Below, one piece after another: positions 8,065 through 15,647 of a DNA stretch of 64,000 nt; the stretch's first letter is position 1; each line of letters starts with the position of its first letter. Origin of the DNA: an uncultured Opitutaceae bacterium. Lineage in GTDB: Bacteria; Verrucomicrobiota; Verrucomicrobiia; Opitutales; Opitutaceae. The notes under the pieces were generated by a model. It was not told the origin of the DNA. It did not search any database and worked only from the letters and a program-made list of their open reading frames with translations. The stretch covers positions 3,481,627-3,545,626 of the forward strand of contig OX638348.1 in the NCBI GenBank assembly GCA_951813085.1, read 5' to 3'. The translations under genes were made by a program, and so were the position numbers.

Positions 8065-8334
8065 CCAAATGCGAGTATCGCTGTTATAGTATATCTAGCC
8101 ACTTAAAATTTTATTACTAGTGATTTCTACATGATTTTTCTGAAGTTAGATTTTGCAGACTCTTTTGTTCTGAGCTATTATGAACATGTGCTGGAACACA
8201 TAGTACCTCTCTTGGACTTATGTATTAGAAATAATTGTGAATGAATGCACGATTATCCAGTTACGATATAGCCCATGCAGCAAGATGCTGCATCCAGATG
8301 GACAGTTCAACAGTCAAAAAACTTAATATTTATT
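8065..8334. other. Non-coding AT-rich spacer between duplicated precursor cassettes
   Basis: 270 bp of AT-rich sequence between the small membrane gene of cassette 2 and the duplicated segment upstream of precursor A1. I see no gene, repeat or clear hairpin. A promoter for precursor A1 could lie here, but no convincing -35/-10 pair stands out. Confidence 0.35.
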
Positions 8335-8514
8335 TTAACTTATCTTAGATCTGCTTTTTTGTACAACAACAATTAGAAGTGCAAAAAATATGACTGAAGC
8401 AGTTAACCTAATATACATAGTATACTGACCATCGAACATCGGATTTATAGCAACTAAAAATAGTCCGACTAATGACAGTTTTTGCCCTGTACTAATTTTA
8501 ATTTTTTTATTCAT
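8335..8514 (-). CDS. Small two-helix membrane protein, putative immunity protein
   Basis: 59 residues from an ATG at 8514 (MNKKIKISTGQKLSL...), with two hydrophobic helices (about 13-24 and 39-52) and a basic end (QKSRSKIS). It lies 94 bp downstream of precursor A2 on the same strand, just as the 60-residue two-helix protein sits below precursor A1. Size, charge pattern and position suggest the pairs are precursor plus self-protection protein. Function is inferred; no family is recognised. Codon use is AT-rich, like the neighbouring small genes. Confidence 0.5.
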   Translation of the reverse strand: MNKKIKISTGQKLSLVGLFLVAINPMFDGQYTMYIRLTASVIFFALLIVVVQKSRSKIS

Positions 8515-8608
8515 ATTCTAGAATACTCAGATTTGATACATTAAGTGTAGGAGAAAGAATCACGACAATACCCAATAGATAGGGATATTTTAACAAACTT
8601 GCAAACAG

Positions 8609-8866
8609 TTATTCTCCGAACAACTGTAATGCATAGAGGGCAAGAGCATGCCCACCAGCAGATATACCTAGAGCGCCAGCGTAGGTACTCACCGGTTCAG
8701 GAGCTAAGACTCCTACGACACCCGCGACTACACCAACTCCTCCGAGAACAGCCCCCGCAAATCCAGCCCAACCTCCAGCCGATTCCCAGCTCCCTCCATT
8801 TATTGAAAATTCATCATCAATAGACAGAGAGACGACACCGATATCATTTATATTTATTGTATTCAT
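8609..8866 (-). CDS. Double-glycine leader peptide precursor A2 (cysteine-free core)
   Basis: 85 residues. The first 15 residues are identical to precursor A1 (MNTININDIGVVSLS), continuing IDDEFSINGG, so the leader fits the C39 Gly-Gly pattern. The predicted core of 60 residues after Gly25 starts SWESAGGW and is rich in Gly, Ala and Val, with two Tyr, one Pro-Glu-Pro and no Cys. Cores of A1 and A2 differ strongly while leaders are conserved, as expected for paralogous substrates of one exporter. It lies 31 bp below the LanC-like gene, probably in the same transcript. Confidence 0.8.
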   Translation of the reverse strand: MNTININDIGVVSLSIDDEFSINGGSWESAGGWAGFAGAVLGGVGVVAGVVGVLAPEPVSTYAGALGISAGGHALALYALQLFGE

Positions 8867-8940
8867 ATTTTATGTTTTAGGTTAACGATTATAAATTCTA
8901 TTTACTACAAAGCAGCCCATTCTCCATGGCTTCCTTAATT
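8822..8940. repeat. Direct repeat copy 2: precursor start plus 3' end of the LanC-like gene
   Basis: The intact partner of the repeat at 7825-7950. Here it spans the first codons of precursor A2, the 31-bp spacer and the true 3' end of the LanC-like gene, so this copy is the likely parent and 7825-7950 the derived one. Confidence 0.85.
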
Positions 8941-10946
8941 TGCTCGAATGTTGTTTTGAGCACCTTTGCGCGTTCTGCTTCATTTTTGGGAGAGAGTTGA
9001 TTTAAGATTTTTTTGATCACCGTCTTAGGTTTGTTCGGTTTCTCGAAACCAGATAGCACAAGATAGTTAAATAGAGGCAACTGAGCCTCGAATACTCCGT
9101 AGGGGCGCTGATGAAGCAGGTAGTAAGTCGTCTCTTCTTGATAAATGAGTGCTCGATTTTCGTTCCGAGACCATCGGTAGTCGCTTTTTCGAATACGAGC
9201 CTCCGTGGACATTTGGAGTTTTTTCCCAAGAATTTTCTTCTCATTCGCTGTTTCAAGAAAAGTCCTATTGATCTCTTTGTCGTACTCTAGCTTTAACCCC
9301 AAATACCGGTCACCCCTTGGGCAAAAATCGAGCTCCTGCCGTAATTTTTCGATCAGATAAGTGTCATTGAAAACCTTATTCTCATCAGCATTCAGATCAT
9401 CGTTTTGGTGCCCTTCACAGATTGAGCGAAATCGTTCTATTATTAAATTTTCGCTACCAAAACTTTCTAGATTTTTTTCAAACGCGTTGACATTGAAATT
9501 CATTAACAGCTTTGAAGTTCTCGGATATACGGATATCAAAGATCTCCTAACGGTATGCTGTTTGGAAACCGCGAGCTCTCTTGAGGTATCAGAATGAAGA
9601 CCTTCTTTGCTATTGATGACGGGCGCGAGCAGTGAAAAATCCGTTTTCTCTTCAGAGAGTTTGAGCAGAAAATAGCCGATTCCAGCACTCCCGGTAGGGA
9701 ACCCCAAATCTTCTCCATCTTCAATAGCTTTCAAATTCGATCGATAGAATCCAATATCCTGACTTTGTTTGAGAGCCAACCCACCGATTTTATCCGCGAA
9801 CTCTCGGTAAGAAAAATCCCTCGTTCTACCGAAAATTCCAAGGCACGCCATTCCTACACCCCCCAATCCTGCTACAAGCGAAAAATCTGCTGATTCGAAA
9901 TTAGAAAGCGCTGATTCGATCTCTCGGCCAATTTGAATCTTCGCTCTTTCGATATCATCTAAGCACGCATCAGTTCCAGCTACCTCGCTACAAGCCGACC
10001 TGGAAAGCGCGATCCCTGAAACGCCACTTGACCAAGAAGCGCTTTGACCGAATTTTGAGAAAATGGCATCATCGACCTTCTTTAAAGCCTGTCTAATCTT
10101 CTTTGGAAGACTCGCAATATCATCTAGGGTCCAAGTTGAATAGGACAAATCCGGCCAATAACCTTCATTATCAGGCAAGAAAGAATTCTCGTATCGCATC
10201 CCCTGGCCTACTAGCCACTCAAACGATTCAAATGGAACCAGTTTATAGGCTTGGGCCAATGCAAACAGGATACCCGACGTCCCTGAAATGAAACCGATCG
10301 GAGGGCGAATGGTTTCACCCATTCTGTCCCAGTAGATTCCATCCGAGGCAAGTCTACCGCGAGATGCAATCAGTCGAATTAGTTTTGATGAAAGCTCCCG
10401 AACCTCTTCGTCCTGCGTCTTGTCGAGCACTCGAAGCGAAGCAAGCAATACGCCTGCAACGCCACCACCGATACTATATGTAATTGGAATATCAGGACTG
10501 TTTTCGTCGAAAAAGGACCGACTGCATTTAATTGAGAGGAGCCGTGCTTTTTCGAGCGCTCCGGAATCTCGGGTCGCTTCAAAAAGAGCTAGATAAGCTT
10601 CAACGGCTCCGCATTGACCAAACCAGAGAGTCCTGGTGCCTTGGTTCGTTTTGCTGCACTCGTTTTCTAGCCAATCGATCGCTCTGACAGCCCCTTCAAG
10701 TAGATTTGTATTAGCGGTTTTCCTATAAGCTTCGCAAAGAAAGACCGAAATTCCCGCATTCCCAGAGGCAAGCGTGATATTTGGCTGACGGACAATTCGA
10801 TCCTTGGAATAGGCCCCGCTGATACTAGGCCAGCACAGGCCCTTCGATGTAATGATCGCTCGAGAAAGCAGTCGCTCTGCTAACGATTCGGCTTCAGCCA
10901 AATAGGGGTTAAAAACAACGGGTTCAGCCATTCTTTTCGGCTTCAC
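8898..10946 (-). CDS. LanC-like alpha/alpha-toroid protein lacking zinc ligands, with extra C-terminal domain
   Basis: 682 residues. Residues 1-430 show LanC-type repeats: SGNAG (61-65), GGGVAG (160-165), GFISGTSG (218-225), SWSSGVSG (304-311), GLGGVG (360-365) and GFPTGSAG (415-422). In true cyclases the fourth and fifth repeats carry the zinc ligands (WCYG/WCHG and CHG); here they read WSSG and VAG, so no zinc site remains. That agrees with the cysteine-free precursors next door. Residues ~460-682 form an extra domain whose end (LPLFNYLVLSG...EQIKEAMENGLL) resembles a PqqD/RRE-like winged helix; this is a guess. It heads the minus-strand locus. Likely a substrate-binding or non-canonical modifying protein rather than a cyclase. 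Confidence 0.75.
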   Translation of the reverse strand: MKPKRMAEPVVFNPYLAEAESLAERLLSRAIITSKGLCWPSISGAYSKDRIVRQPNITLASGNAGISVFLCEAYRKTANTNLLEGAVRAIDWLENECSKTNQGTRTLWFGQCGAVEAYLALFEATRDSGALEKARLLSIKCSRSFFDENSPDIPITYSIGGGVAGVLLASLRVLDKTQDEEVRELSSKLIRLIASRGRLASDGIYWDRMGETIRPPIGFISGTSGILFALAQAYKLVPFESFEWLVGQGMRYENSFLPDNEGYWPDLSYSTWTLDDIASLPKKIRQALKKVDDAIFSKFGQSASWSSGVSGIALSRSACSEVAGTDACLDDIERAKIQIGREIESALSNFESADFSLVAGLGGVGMACLGIFGRTRDFSYREFADKIGGLALKQSQDIGFYRSNLKAIEDGEDLGFPTGSAGIGYFLLKLSEEKTDFSLLAPVINSKEGLHSDTSRELAVSKQHTVRRSLISVYPRTSKLLMNFNVNAFEKNLESFGSENLIIERFRSICEGHQNDDLNADENKVFNDTYLIEKLRQELDFCPRGDRYLGLKLEYDKEINRTFLETANEKKILGKKLQMSTEARIRKSDYRWSRNENRALIYQEETTYYLLHQRPYGVFEAQLPLFNYLVLSGFEKPNKPKTVIKKILNQLSPKNEAERAKVLKTTFEQIKEAMENGLLCSK

Positions 10947-11163
10947 GCGAGGAGTACAAGAGTTGGGGAAGGGTAATACCTTGAGTAGGTCCAGCTAGTA
11001 AACGAGGGTCAAGATAAATTTTAAAAGTTTTTAGTTACTTTACCTTTAGTAGATTTTATTTTTGGTTCTCCGTATAAACAGTAAATAGTCTTCCCTCATC
11101 TAGCATACCCCATCAGTAAATATTCGCATTCTGATTGTTTCTACTTGCAATCAAGACCTGTCC

Positions 11164-12120
11164 ATGACCGCTAAACCCTATAGCGTTGGCCCCGCTTTTA
11201 TTGGAATCGGCGCCCAAAAAGCTGGAACGACCTGGCTCTATTCTCAACTTTGCCAACATCCAAATATCTGGATGCCTCCAATCAAGGAGCTTCACTACTT
11301 CGATCGGTCACCGCAGTACGCTTCACCTAGCGGACTCGATACTTCATCGGCTTTTCGAAGACTTAGGAGTAGAGACCCCTATCATCGTCACCAGTCTAGC
11401 AAGATTGTTCGTTCGCTCCCTGGCTATATTGTTTCCGGAAACCAAAAGATGTTGAAATGGAGCCTCCGTTGGCTCCTCGGGAACTGCGATGATCGTTGGT
11501 ACCAATCGCTTTTTGATCTTAGAATTCCAGGGCTTATATCAGGTGAGATCACGCCCGCCTACTCGATTTTAAATACCGATGATATCGAGTGGATGAGCCG
11601 GCTGTGTCCCTCAGCCAAAATAGTTCTCTTCGTCAGAGAACCCGTAGATCGAGCTTGGTCCGCAATGCGGTTCTACAAAAAAATTGGCCGATACCGCGGT
11701 GAACTCGACTGTGTGAGCAATGCGCTAGCCGTACTCTCCGACGAGGAACATCGCAGGCGTGGAGACTACGCGAGCATCATAGAGAATTTCACTCGTTTCT
11801 TCCGCCCCAATCAGATTCTAATCTGCTTCTATGACTGCATCAAGGACAAGCCGAAGCAGCTCCTAGCCGAAATCTTTTCCTTTCTTGGCGTTCCTGCTGT
11901 TCCTAGCGACGAGCGCCAGCTATTTACCAAGCGGAACGTATCGCCTCCTCACAACATGCCTTTGGAGGTCCGTGATTGGCTCGTGGATACGTACAAGCCA
12001 TCAATCGAGAGGCTAGCGACAAAGTATGGCGGGTATTTCACGTATTGGTACGAGAACTTGGGTCGAGAGCATTCCCGGCTCAACGCCGACTCAGACTTTC
12101 CTGCGGCTATCAATCCATAA
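11164..12120 (+). CDS. PAPS-dependent sulfotransferase (Sulfotransfer_1-like)
   Basis: 318 residues. FIGIGAQKAGTTWLYSQL near residues 12-29 is the 5'-phosphosulfate loop (QKAGTTWL), followed by the usual HPNI..P.KELHYFD segment; AKIVLFVREPVDRAWSAM (about 156-173) is the 3'-phosphate site. The layout matches carbohydrate sulfotransferases of the heparan/NDST type. It is transcribed away from the LanC-like gene and followed at 18 bp by a glycosyltransferase, so it probably sulfates a glycoconjugate or polysaccharide; the acceptor is not known. It is unrelated in detail to the sulfotransferase at 5998. Confidence 0.85.
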   Translation: MTAKPYSVGPAFIGIGAQKAGTTWLYSQLCQHPNIWMPPIKELHYFDRSPQYASPSGLDTSSAFRRLRSRDPYHRHQSSKIVRSLPGYIVSGNQKMLKWSLRWLLGNCDDRWYQSLFDLRIPGLISGEITPAYSILNTDDIEWMSRLCPSAKIVLFVREPVDRAWSAMRFYKKIGRYRGELDCVSNALAVLSDEEHRRRGDYASIIENFTRFFRPNQILICFYDCIKDKPKQLLAEIFSFLGVPAVPSDERQLFTKRNVSPPHNMPLEVRDWLVDTYKPSIERLATKYGGYFTYWYENLGREHSRLNADSDFPAAINP

Positions 12121-12138
12121 AGATTGCAACTACAAGAG

Positions 12139-13527
12139 ATGTTGCTTATGCAAACGATGCCGAAAGCGCTTTTTAGAGTCCTGCCAGAATCGGGGCACAT
12201 GAATGCCAGTTTCGAGCTTGCTCGAGAATTGAAAACCCGCGGCTATCAAATCGCCTACGCATCCGTCGGCGACTACGAGGATGCAATTGAAGCCCAAGGG
12301 TTCGCATTCCATCGACTTGAAGGCGAAGTCGGTTGGACTAGCGGTTCTCGGCTTCCAGCATATAGAGATCGATCGCCCATCATTTGGATTCGAAAACAAA
12401 TCGGCAGATACCAGTGGCTTAAGTCGAGGCGTAATGAATTACTGAATTCAAACGCCTTCATTGAGGAAATAGAGAGTTTTCAGCCAGATTTGGTGTTCAT
12501 CGACAGTACATTCGTTTTATACGCGCTTCCCCTGCTAAAGACTGGCATTCCTTTCGCGATCATCGAATCTCAAGTTTGTCCAGACTATGGCAAGAATCTG
12601 CCGCCTCCAATCTCGTATCAGGTTCCTAACGACAGCTTGATATCTAGGATTCGGTGCTGGTTCGAGTGGACCCTCTATTTTGCGAGCCGCAGAACCCTAC
12701 AGTTCTTCGGTATGCATCCATTGGAATCAAAGGGGTTTATGAAAAAACTGTGCAAAACCGCGGGAGCCGATATGCGAGCGATCGATTTTAAGCGATGCTT
12801 CCGGATTGGTCTGCGGTCGGTTCCCGAAGTGTTCCTGTCGACGCAGGAACTAGATTTCCCTCGAAAACCCAAAGCGAATCAGGTCTACATCAAAACCAAG
12901 ATCGAGCAATCGCGGGCTGAAAGCTCCTACGACTACATGTTCGACCAGCGGTTCTCGGAGGTCCTGGCGAAGAAGCGGGCGGAACCTGCCCACAAACTCG
13001 TTTACTGCTCGATGGGAGGAATGTCGTTTCGCTATGTGGGCGTGGAATCGTTCTTCAAGCGTCTGATCGATGCCTGTAAAGGGATCAGCGATCTCACTTT
13101 GATCCTTTCGATCGGGAATGAACTCAAAATCGAATCATTCGAATCCGAGTCTGACAACATTCATGTGTTTCGCCGCGTTCCACAGCTGAGAGTCCTCAAG
13201 TCTAGCGATCTAATGGTCATGCACGGCGGTACAAACTCGATCACCGAGTGCATTCTGGCCGACGTTCCCATGTTGGCCTATCCGGGCTCCGTCGATCAAC
13301 CGGGAAACGCCGCCCGCATGGTATATTATGGCATGGGCCTCATGGCCAAAGCAACCAGCGAAGACCTACAGTCAAACATTGAAACGATTTTATCCGATGA
13401 AACCTTCCAAACTAAAGTTCTGAATAAACGCCAGGAAATCGAACGCAACTCAACACCTGAGAATATCGACGCCTCTATCAGCGATATGTTAAGGCTCGTG
13501 ACAACAATCCGCCAGAATTCCCGGTAA
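12139..13527 (+). CDS. MGT/UGT-type glycosyltransferase (GT1-like)
   Basis: About 460 residues with the GT-B pattern of MGT/UGT enzymes: an N-terminal acceptor domain opening ALFRVLPESGHMNASFELARELKxRGY and a C-terminal nucleotide-sugar domain with MVMHGGTNSITECILADVPMLAYP followed by DQPGNAARM (the HGG...E...P...DQ signature). Such enzymes glycosylate small molecules or lipids using UDP- or dTDP-sugars. A TTG at 12124 and ATGs at 12139, 12148 and 12157 are possible starts. It follows the sulfotransferase by 18 bp and dTDP-sugar genes lie 8 kb away, so a sulfated glycoside is a plausible product. Confidence 0.8.
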   Translation: MLLMQTMPKALFRVLPESGHMNASFELARELKTRGYQIAYASVGDYEDAIEAQGFAFHRLEGEVGWTSGSRLPAYRDRSPIIWIRKQIGRYQWLKSRRNELLNSNAFIEEIESFQPDLVFIDSTFVLYALPLLKTGIPFAIIESQVCPDYGKNLPPPISYQVPNDSLISRIRCWFEWTLYFASRRTLQFFGMHPLESKGFMKKLCKTAGADMRAIDFKRCFRIGLRSVPEVFLSTQELDFPRKPKANQVYIKTKIEQSRAESSYDYMFDQRFSEVLAKKRAEPAHKLVYCSMGGMSFRYVGVESFFKRLIDACKGISDLTLILSIGNELKIESFESESDNIHVFRRVPQLRVLKSSDLMVMHGGTNSITECILADVPMLAYPGSVDQPGNAARMVYYGMGLMAKATSEDLQSNIETILSDETFQTKVLNKRQEIERNSTPENIDASISDMLRLVTTIRQNSR

Positions 13528-13544
13528 CGGCTGCGACAAAACAA

Positions 13545-13572
13545 CTCATTTCGGTAACGTTACCAAAAACAG
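13545..13572. promoter_or_regulatory. Operator-like palindrome (copy 3 of 4)
   Basis: Same 28-bp motif as at 1531, with core CGGTAACGTTACCA and an outer AACT...AGTT extension. It begins 17 bp after the glycosyltransferase stop and about 485 bp before wzz. Three mismatched pairs, the core intact. Confidence 0.6.
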
Positions 13573-13678
13573 TTGGATGATTGAGGGAGTGGCCAGCACG
13601 ATTTTGAGTAAACAAACTTGGGGAAGCGTGACAACGTCTAGAAATTGGCTCTTGGTTCGCGATCAACCTAGCAGGACA

Positions 13679-13706
13679 CTCTTTTTGGTAACGTTACCGA
13701 AATGAG
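13679..13706. promoter_or_regulatory. Operator-like palindrome (copy 4 of 4)
   Basis: Same motif with core TTTTGGTAACGTTACCGAAA, about 350 bp upstream of wzz. Two sites 134 bp apart would suit DNA looping or cooperative binding by one dimeric regulator. Confidence 0.6.
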
Positions 13707-14055
13707 TTGTAAAATTGGAGGAGACTCTAGTTTGAGGGACGGTTTTGGTGGGATAGTGGCAAATTCGATCAGCGATCCTTGATTTATGCGACTAGGAATC
13801 GAGGCACCCATATTGGTTCGCTCCAGGTTTCCCTTAGCGGGGCATCAGCTCTAGCCTATTTGTTTTGCGAATGATTCGAAATCAATTGATTTGCGATCTC
13901 CAAGGGCGATGCTACTCTGTTCAACTCATTCGATAAGCAGTCTTTTTACATTCGTTCACGTAAACTTGAGCCGATTAGCTACGACCAGTAGATTTTTGCT
14001 CCCAGTCGCTTAACTTGCGTCTCGATTTCGTCGTACAACCGATAGCAATTGCTCT

Positions 14056-15114
14056 ATGAATCAAGCGAATCCAGCTCAGCCAGAAACAGGAGGTCTCAAT
14101 CTGACCCCCAGCGACATCTATTTTATCATCTTCCGCCACAAGGCGAAGATACTCCTATTCATACTTCTGGGCCTTGTTTCCGGAGCTACGGTTTACAAGC
14201 AATGGCCTGAAACCTTCATTTCCAGCGCCCAACCGCTAGTTCGCTATGTCACTGAAAAAAGAGATGTCGTGGACTCCGAGCAAGATACGCGTGTAACGTC
14301 AGCTGGAGGACGAGGCAGCGAGTATATCCTCCAAACCGAAATCGCCATTCTCAACAGCCTCGATTTGGCAGAAGACGTCGCTAAGTCAGTCGGTCCAGAA
14401 ATGCTCGTCCCTGAACCACCGGAAAACAGTAATGCACCTCTAGCCACAATCGCAGCGGGTGTCGTAGCAGGCGGGATTGAGACAGAAGCAAGGTCGAATG
14501 TCATAACAGTAACGTTTACGCATTCAGATCCAACCATCCCTCAGCCCGTACTGAAATCTGTAATTGATACGTATATCGAAAAACATGTTCGAATACATCG
14601 AAGCGCAGGGGGGACGTTCGACGACTATCTGACCCAACAAACAGTTCAACTAAAGTCTAAGCTCAATCAAGCTGAAAACGAACTCCTTAACGCTCCCAAA
14701 AAGGCCGGCGTAATGGATATTGCGGAAGCAAAGACAACTCTCTCAACAGAAATGGCTCGTATCCAGCGAACTATTCTCGAGGCTGAAGTTGAGCTCGCTG
14801 AAAACCTGACTTCGATCGATGAAATTCAATCCACCGGATCATCAGGAAACTCGAATGTTGAACCCAATCCTAACGCAGACGCAGAAGACTCCACATTTGA
14901 AATAGACACCGAACTCGCAGATGCTGTAGAAGAGTATGAAAATACGAGGACTGCTTTAGAAATACTGCGCTCTCGAGAGCGAGAGCTCCTTTTGAGCTAC
15001 ACGGGAGTCAACCGTTTGGTAAAAGGAGTTCGAGAGCAGATTCAGGATTCCGAGAACATACTCACACAAATTGAGGAGCATTTTCCTGAAGTCAACCAGC
15101 CTAGGATAGGCTAG
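14056..15114 (+). CDS. wzz: Wzz/GumC-type polysaccharide co-polymerase, N-terminal part (frameshifted)
   Basis: 352 codons: a Wzz domain with first membrane helix near residues 32-50 (AKILLFILLGLVSGATVY), then a long periplasmic region rich in coiled coil (HPDVQ-type end FPEVNQPRIG). It stops at 15112-15114, while a protein-like frame, displaced by one base, continues from 15105 to the second membrane helix. Wzz/GumC proteins set chain length of exported polysaccharide in the inner membrane. The ATG is supported by the duplicated copy at 756. A CpsD-like ATPase follows. Confidence 0.85.
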   Translation: MNQANPAQPETGGLNLTPSDIYFIIFRHKAKILLFILLGLVSGATVYKQWPETFISSAQPLVRYVTEKRDVVDSEQDTRVTSAGGRGSEYILQTEIAILNSLDLAEDVAKSVGPEMLVPEPPENSNAPLATIAAGVVAGGIETEARSNVITVTFTHSDPTIPQPVLKSVIDTYIEKHVRIHRSAGGTFDDYLTQQTVQLKSKLNQAENELLNAPKKAGVMDIAEAKTTLSTEMARIQRTILEAEVELAENLTSIDEIQSTGSSGNSNVEPNPNADAEDSTFEIDTELADAVEEYENTRTALEILRSRERELLLSYTGVNRLVKGVREQIQDSENILTQIEEHFPEVNQPRIG

Positions 15115-15611
15115 GAGGGGGAGCATTAAACAGTGCAGCAACAAATAGCTTTATATCGAAGGCCAATCTCTTAGCTGCTCAACGAATTCGAGTAAGAGCG
15201 CTCCAAGCTAAATTGGAGGTTTTGAAAGACCAACTTGAAGCGCTTCCATCCAAAGCAAATCGGATTGAAGAGGTCGAAGTATCGGTGAATGAACGCCTGC
15301 GACGCAAATCACTCGAGGAGGCAACCTATCAAGATTTCCTTTCTAGTTTATCTCGTTCACGCCTCGATGAAGCATTGAGCTCAGGCAAGATTAACAATAT
15401 CAGCGTCATTCAAAATCCTACCCCGGTTTCAATCGCCCTGTCAGGCAACGTTAAGATTGCCGGAGGCGTTACTGGGGCGATCACAGCGTTGGGAATTGTA
15501 TGGGCTTTTCTCTGGGAACTATTTATCGATCGCACAATAAAACGGCCCATAGAAATTCAACGAGAAGTGGGTCTACCTCTTTTTCTCACATTGCCAGATG
15601 CCAAGGGATAA
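15105..15611 (+). CDS. Wzz/GumC-type co-polymerase, C-terminal part (frameshifted)
   Basis: Continuation of the wzz gene in another frame: GGALNSAATNSFISKANLLAAQ, a coiled-coil region (LKDQLEALPSKANRIEEVE), the conserved NPTPVS segment and the second membrane helix (VTGAITALGIVWAFLWELFID), ending before a CpsD-like gene. A single-base loss between 15105 and 15115 explains the break; the G5 run at 15117-15121 is close but beyond the stop. No credible start precedes it, so it is not a separate gene. Confidence 0.75.
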   Translation, partial: DRLGGGALNSAATNSFISKANLLAAQRIRVRALQAKLEVLKDQLEALPSKANRIEEVEVSVNERLRRKSLEEATYQDFLSSLSRSRLDEALSSGKINNISVIQNPTPVSIALSGNVKIAGGVTGAITALGIVWAFLWELFIDRTIKRPIEIQREVGLPLFLTLPDAKG

Positions 15612-15647
15612 ACGTTTCGCGAACTCTATAGACGCTCTTCAATCCGG

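Larger units (their letters stand above)
13528..14055. other. Upstream region of wzz with two operator-like palindromes
   Basis: 528 bp without a gene. It holds palindrome copies 3 and 4, whose centres are 134 bp apart, followed by ~350 bp that may form a long leader of the wzz transcript. Bases 14007-14055 are duplicated at 707-755. No other hairpin or promoter pair is convincing. Confidence 0.6.

Noticed and set aside
7567-10946. Calling the locus a lanthipeptide cluster
   Set aside because: No Cys in either core, no dehydratase, and the LanC-like protein lacks the zinc ligands.
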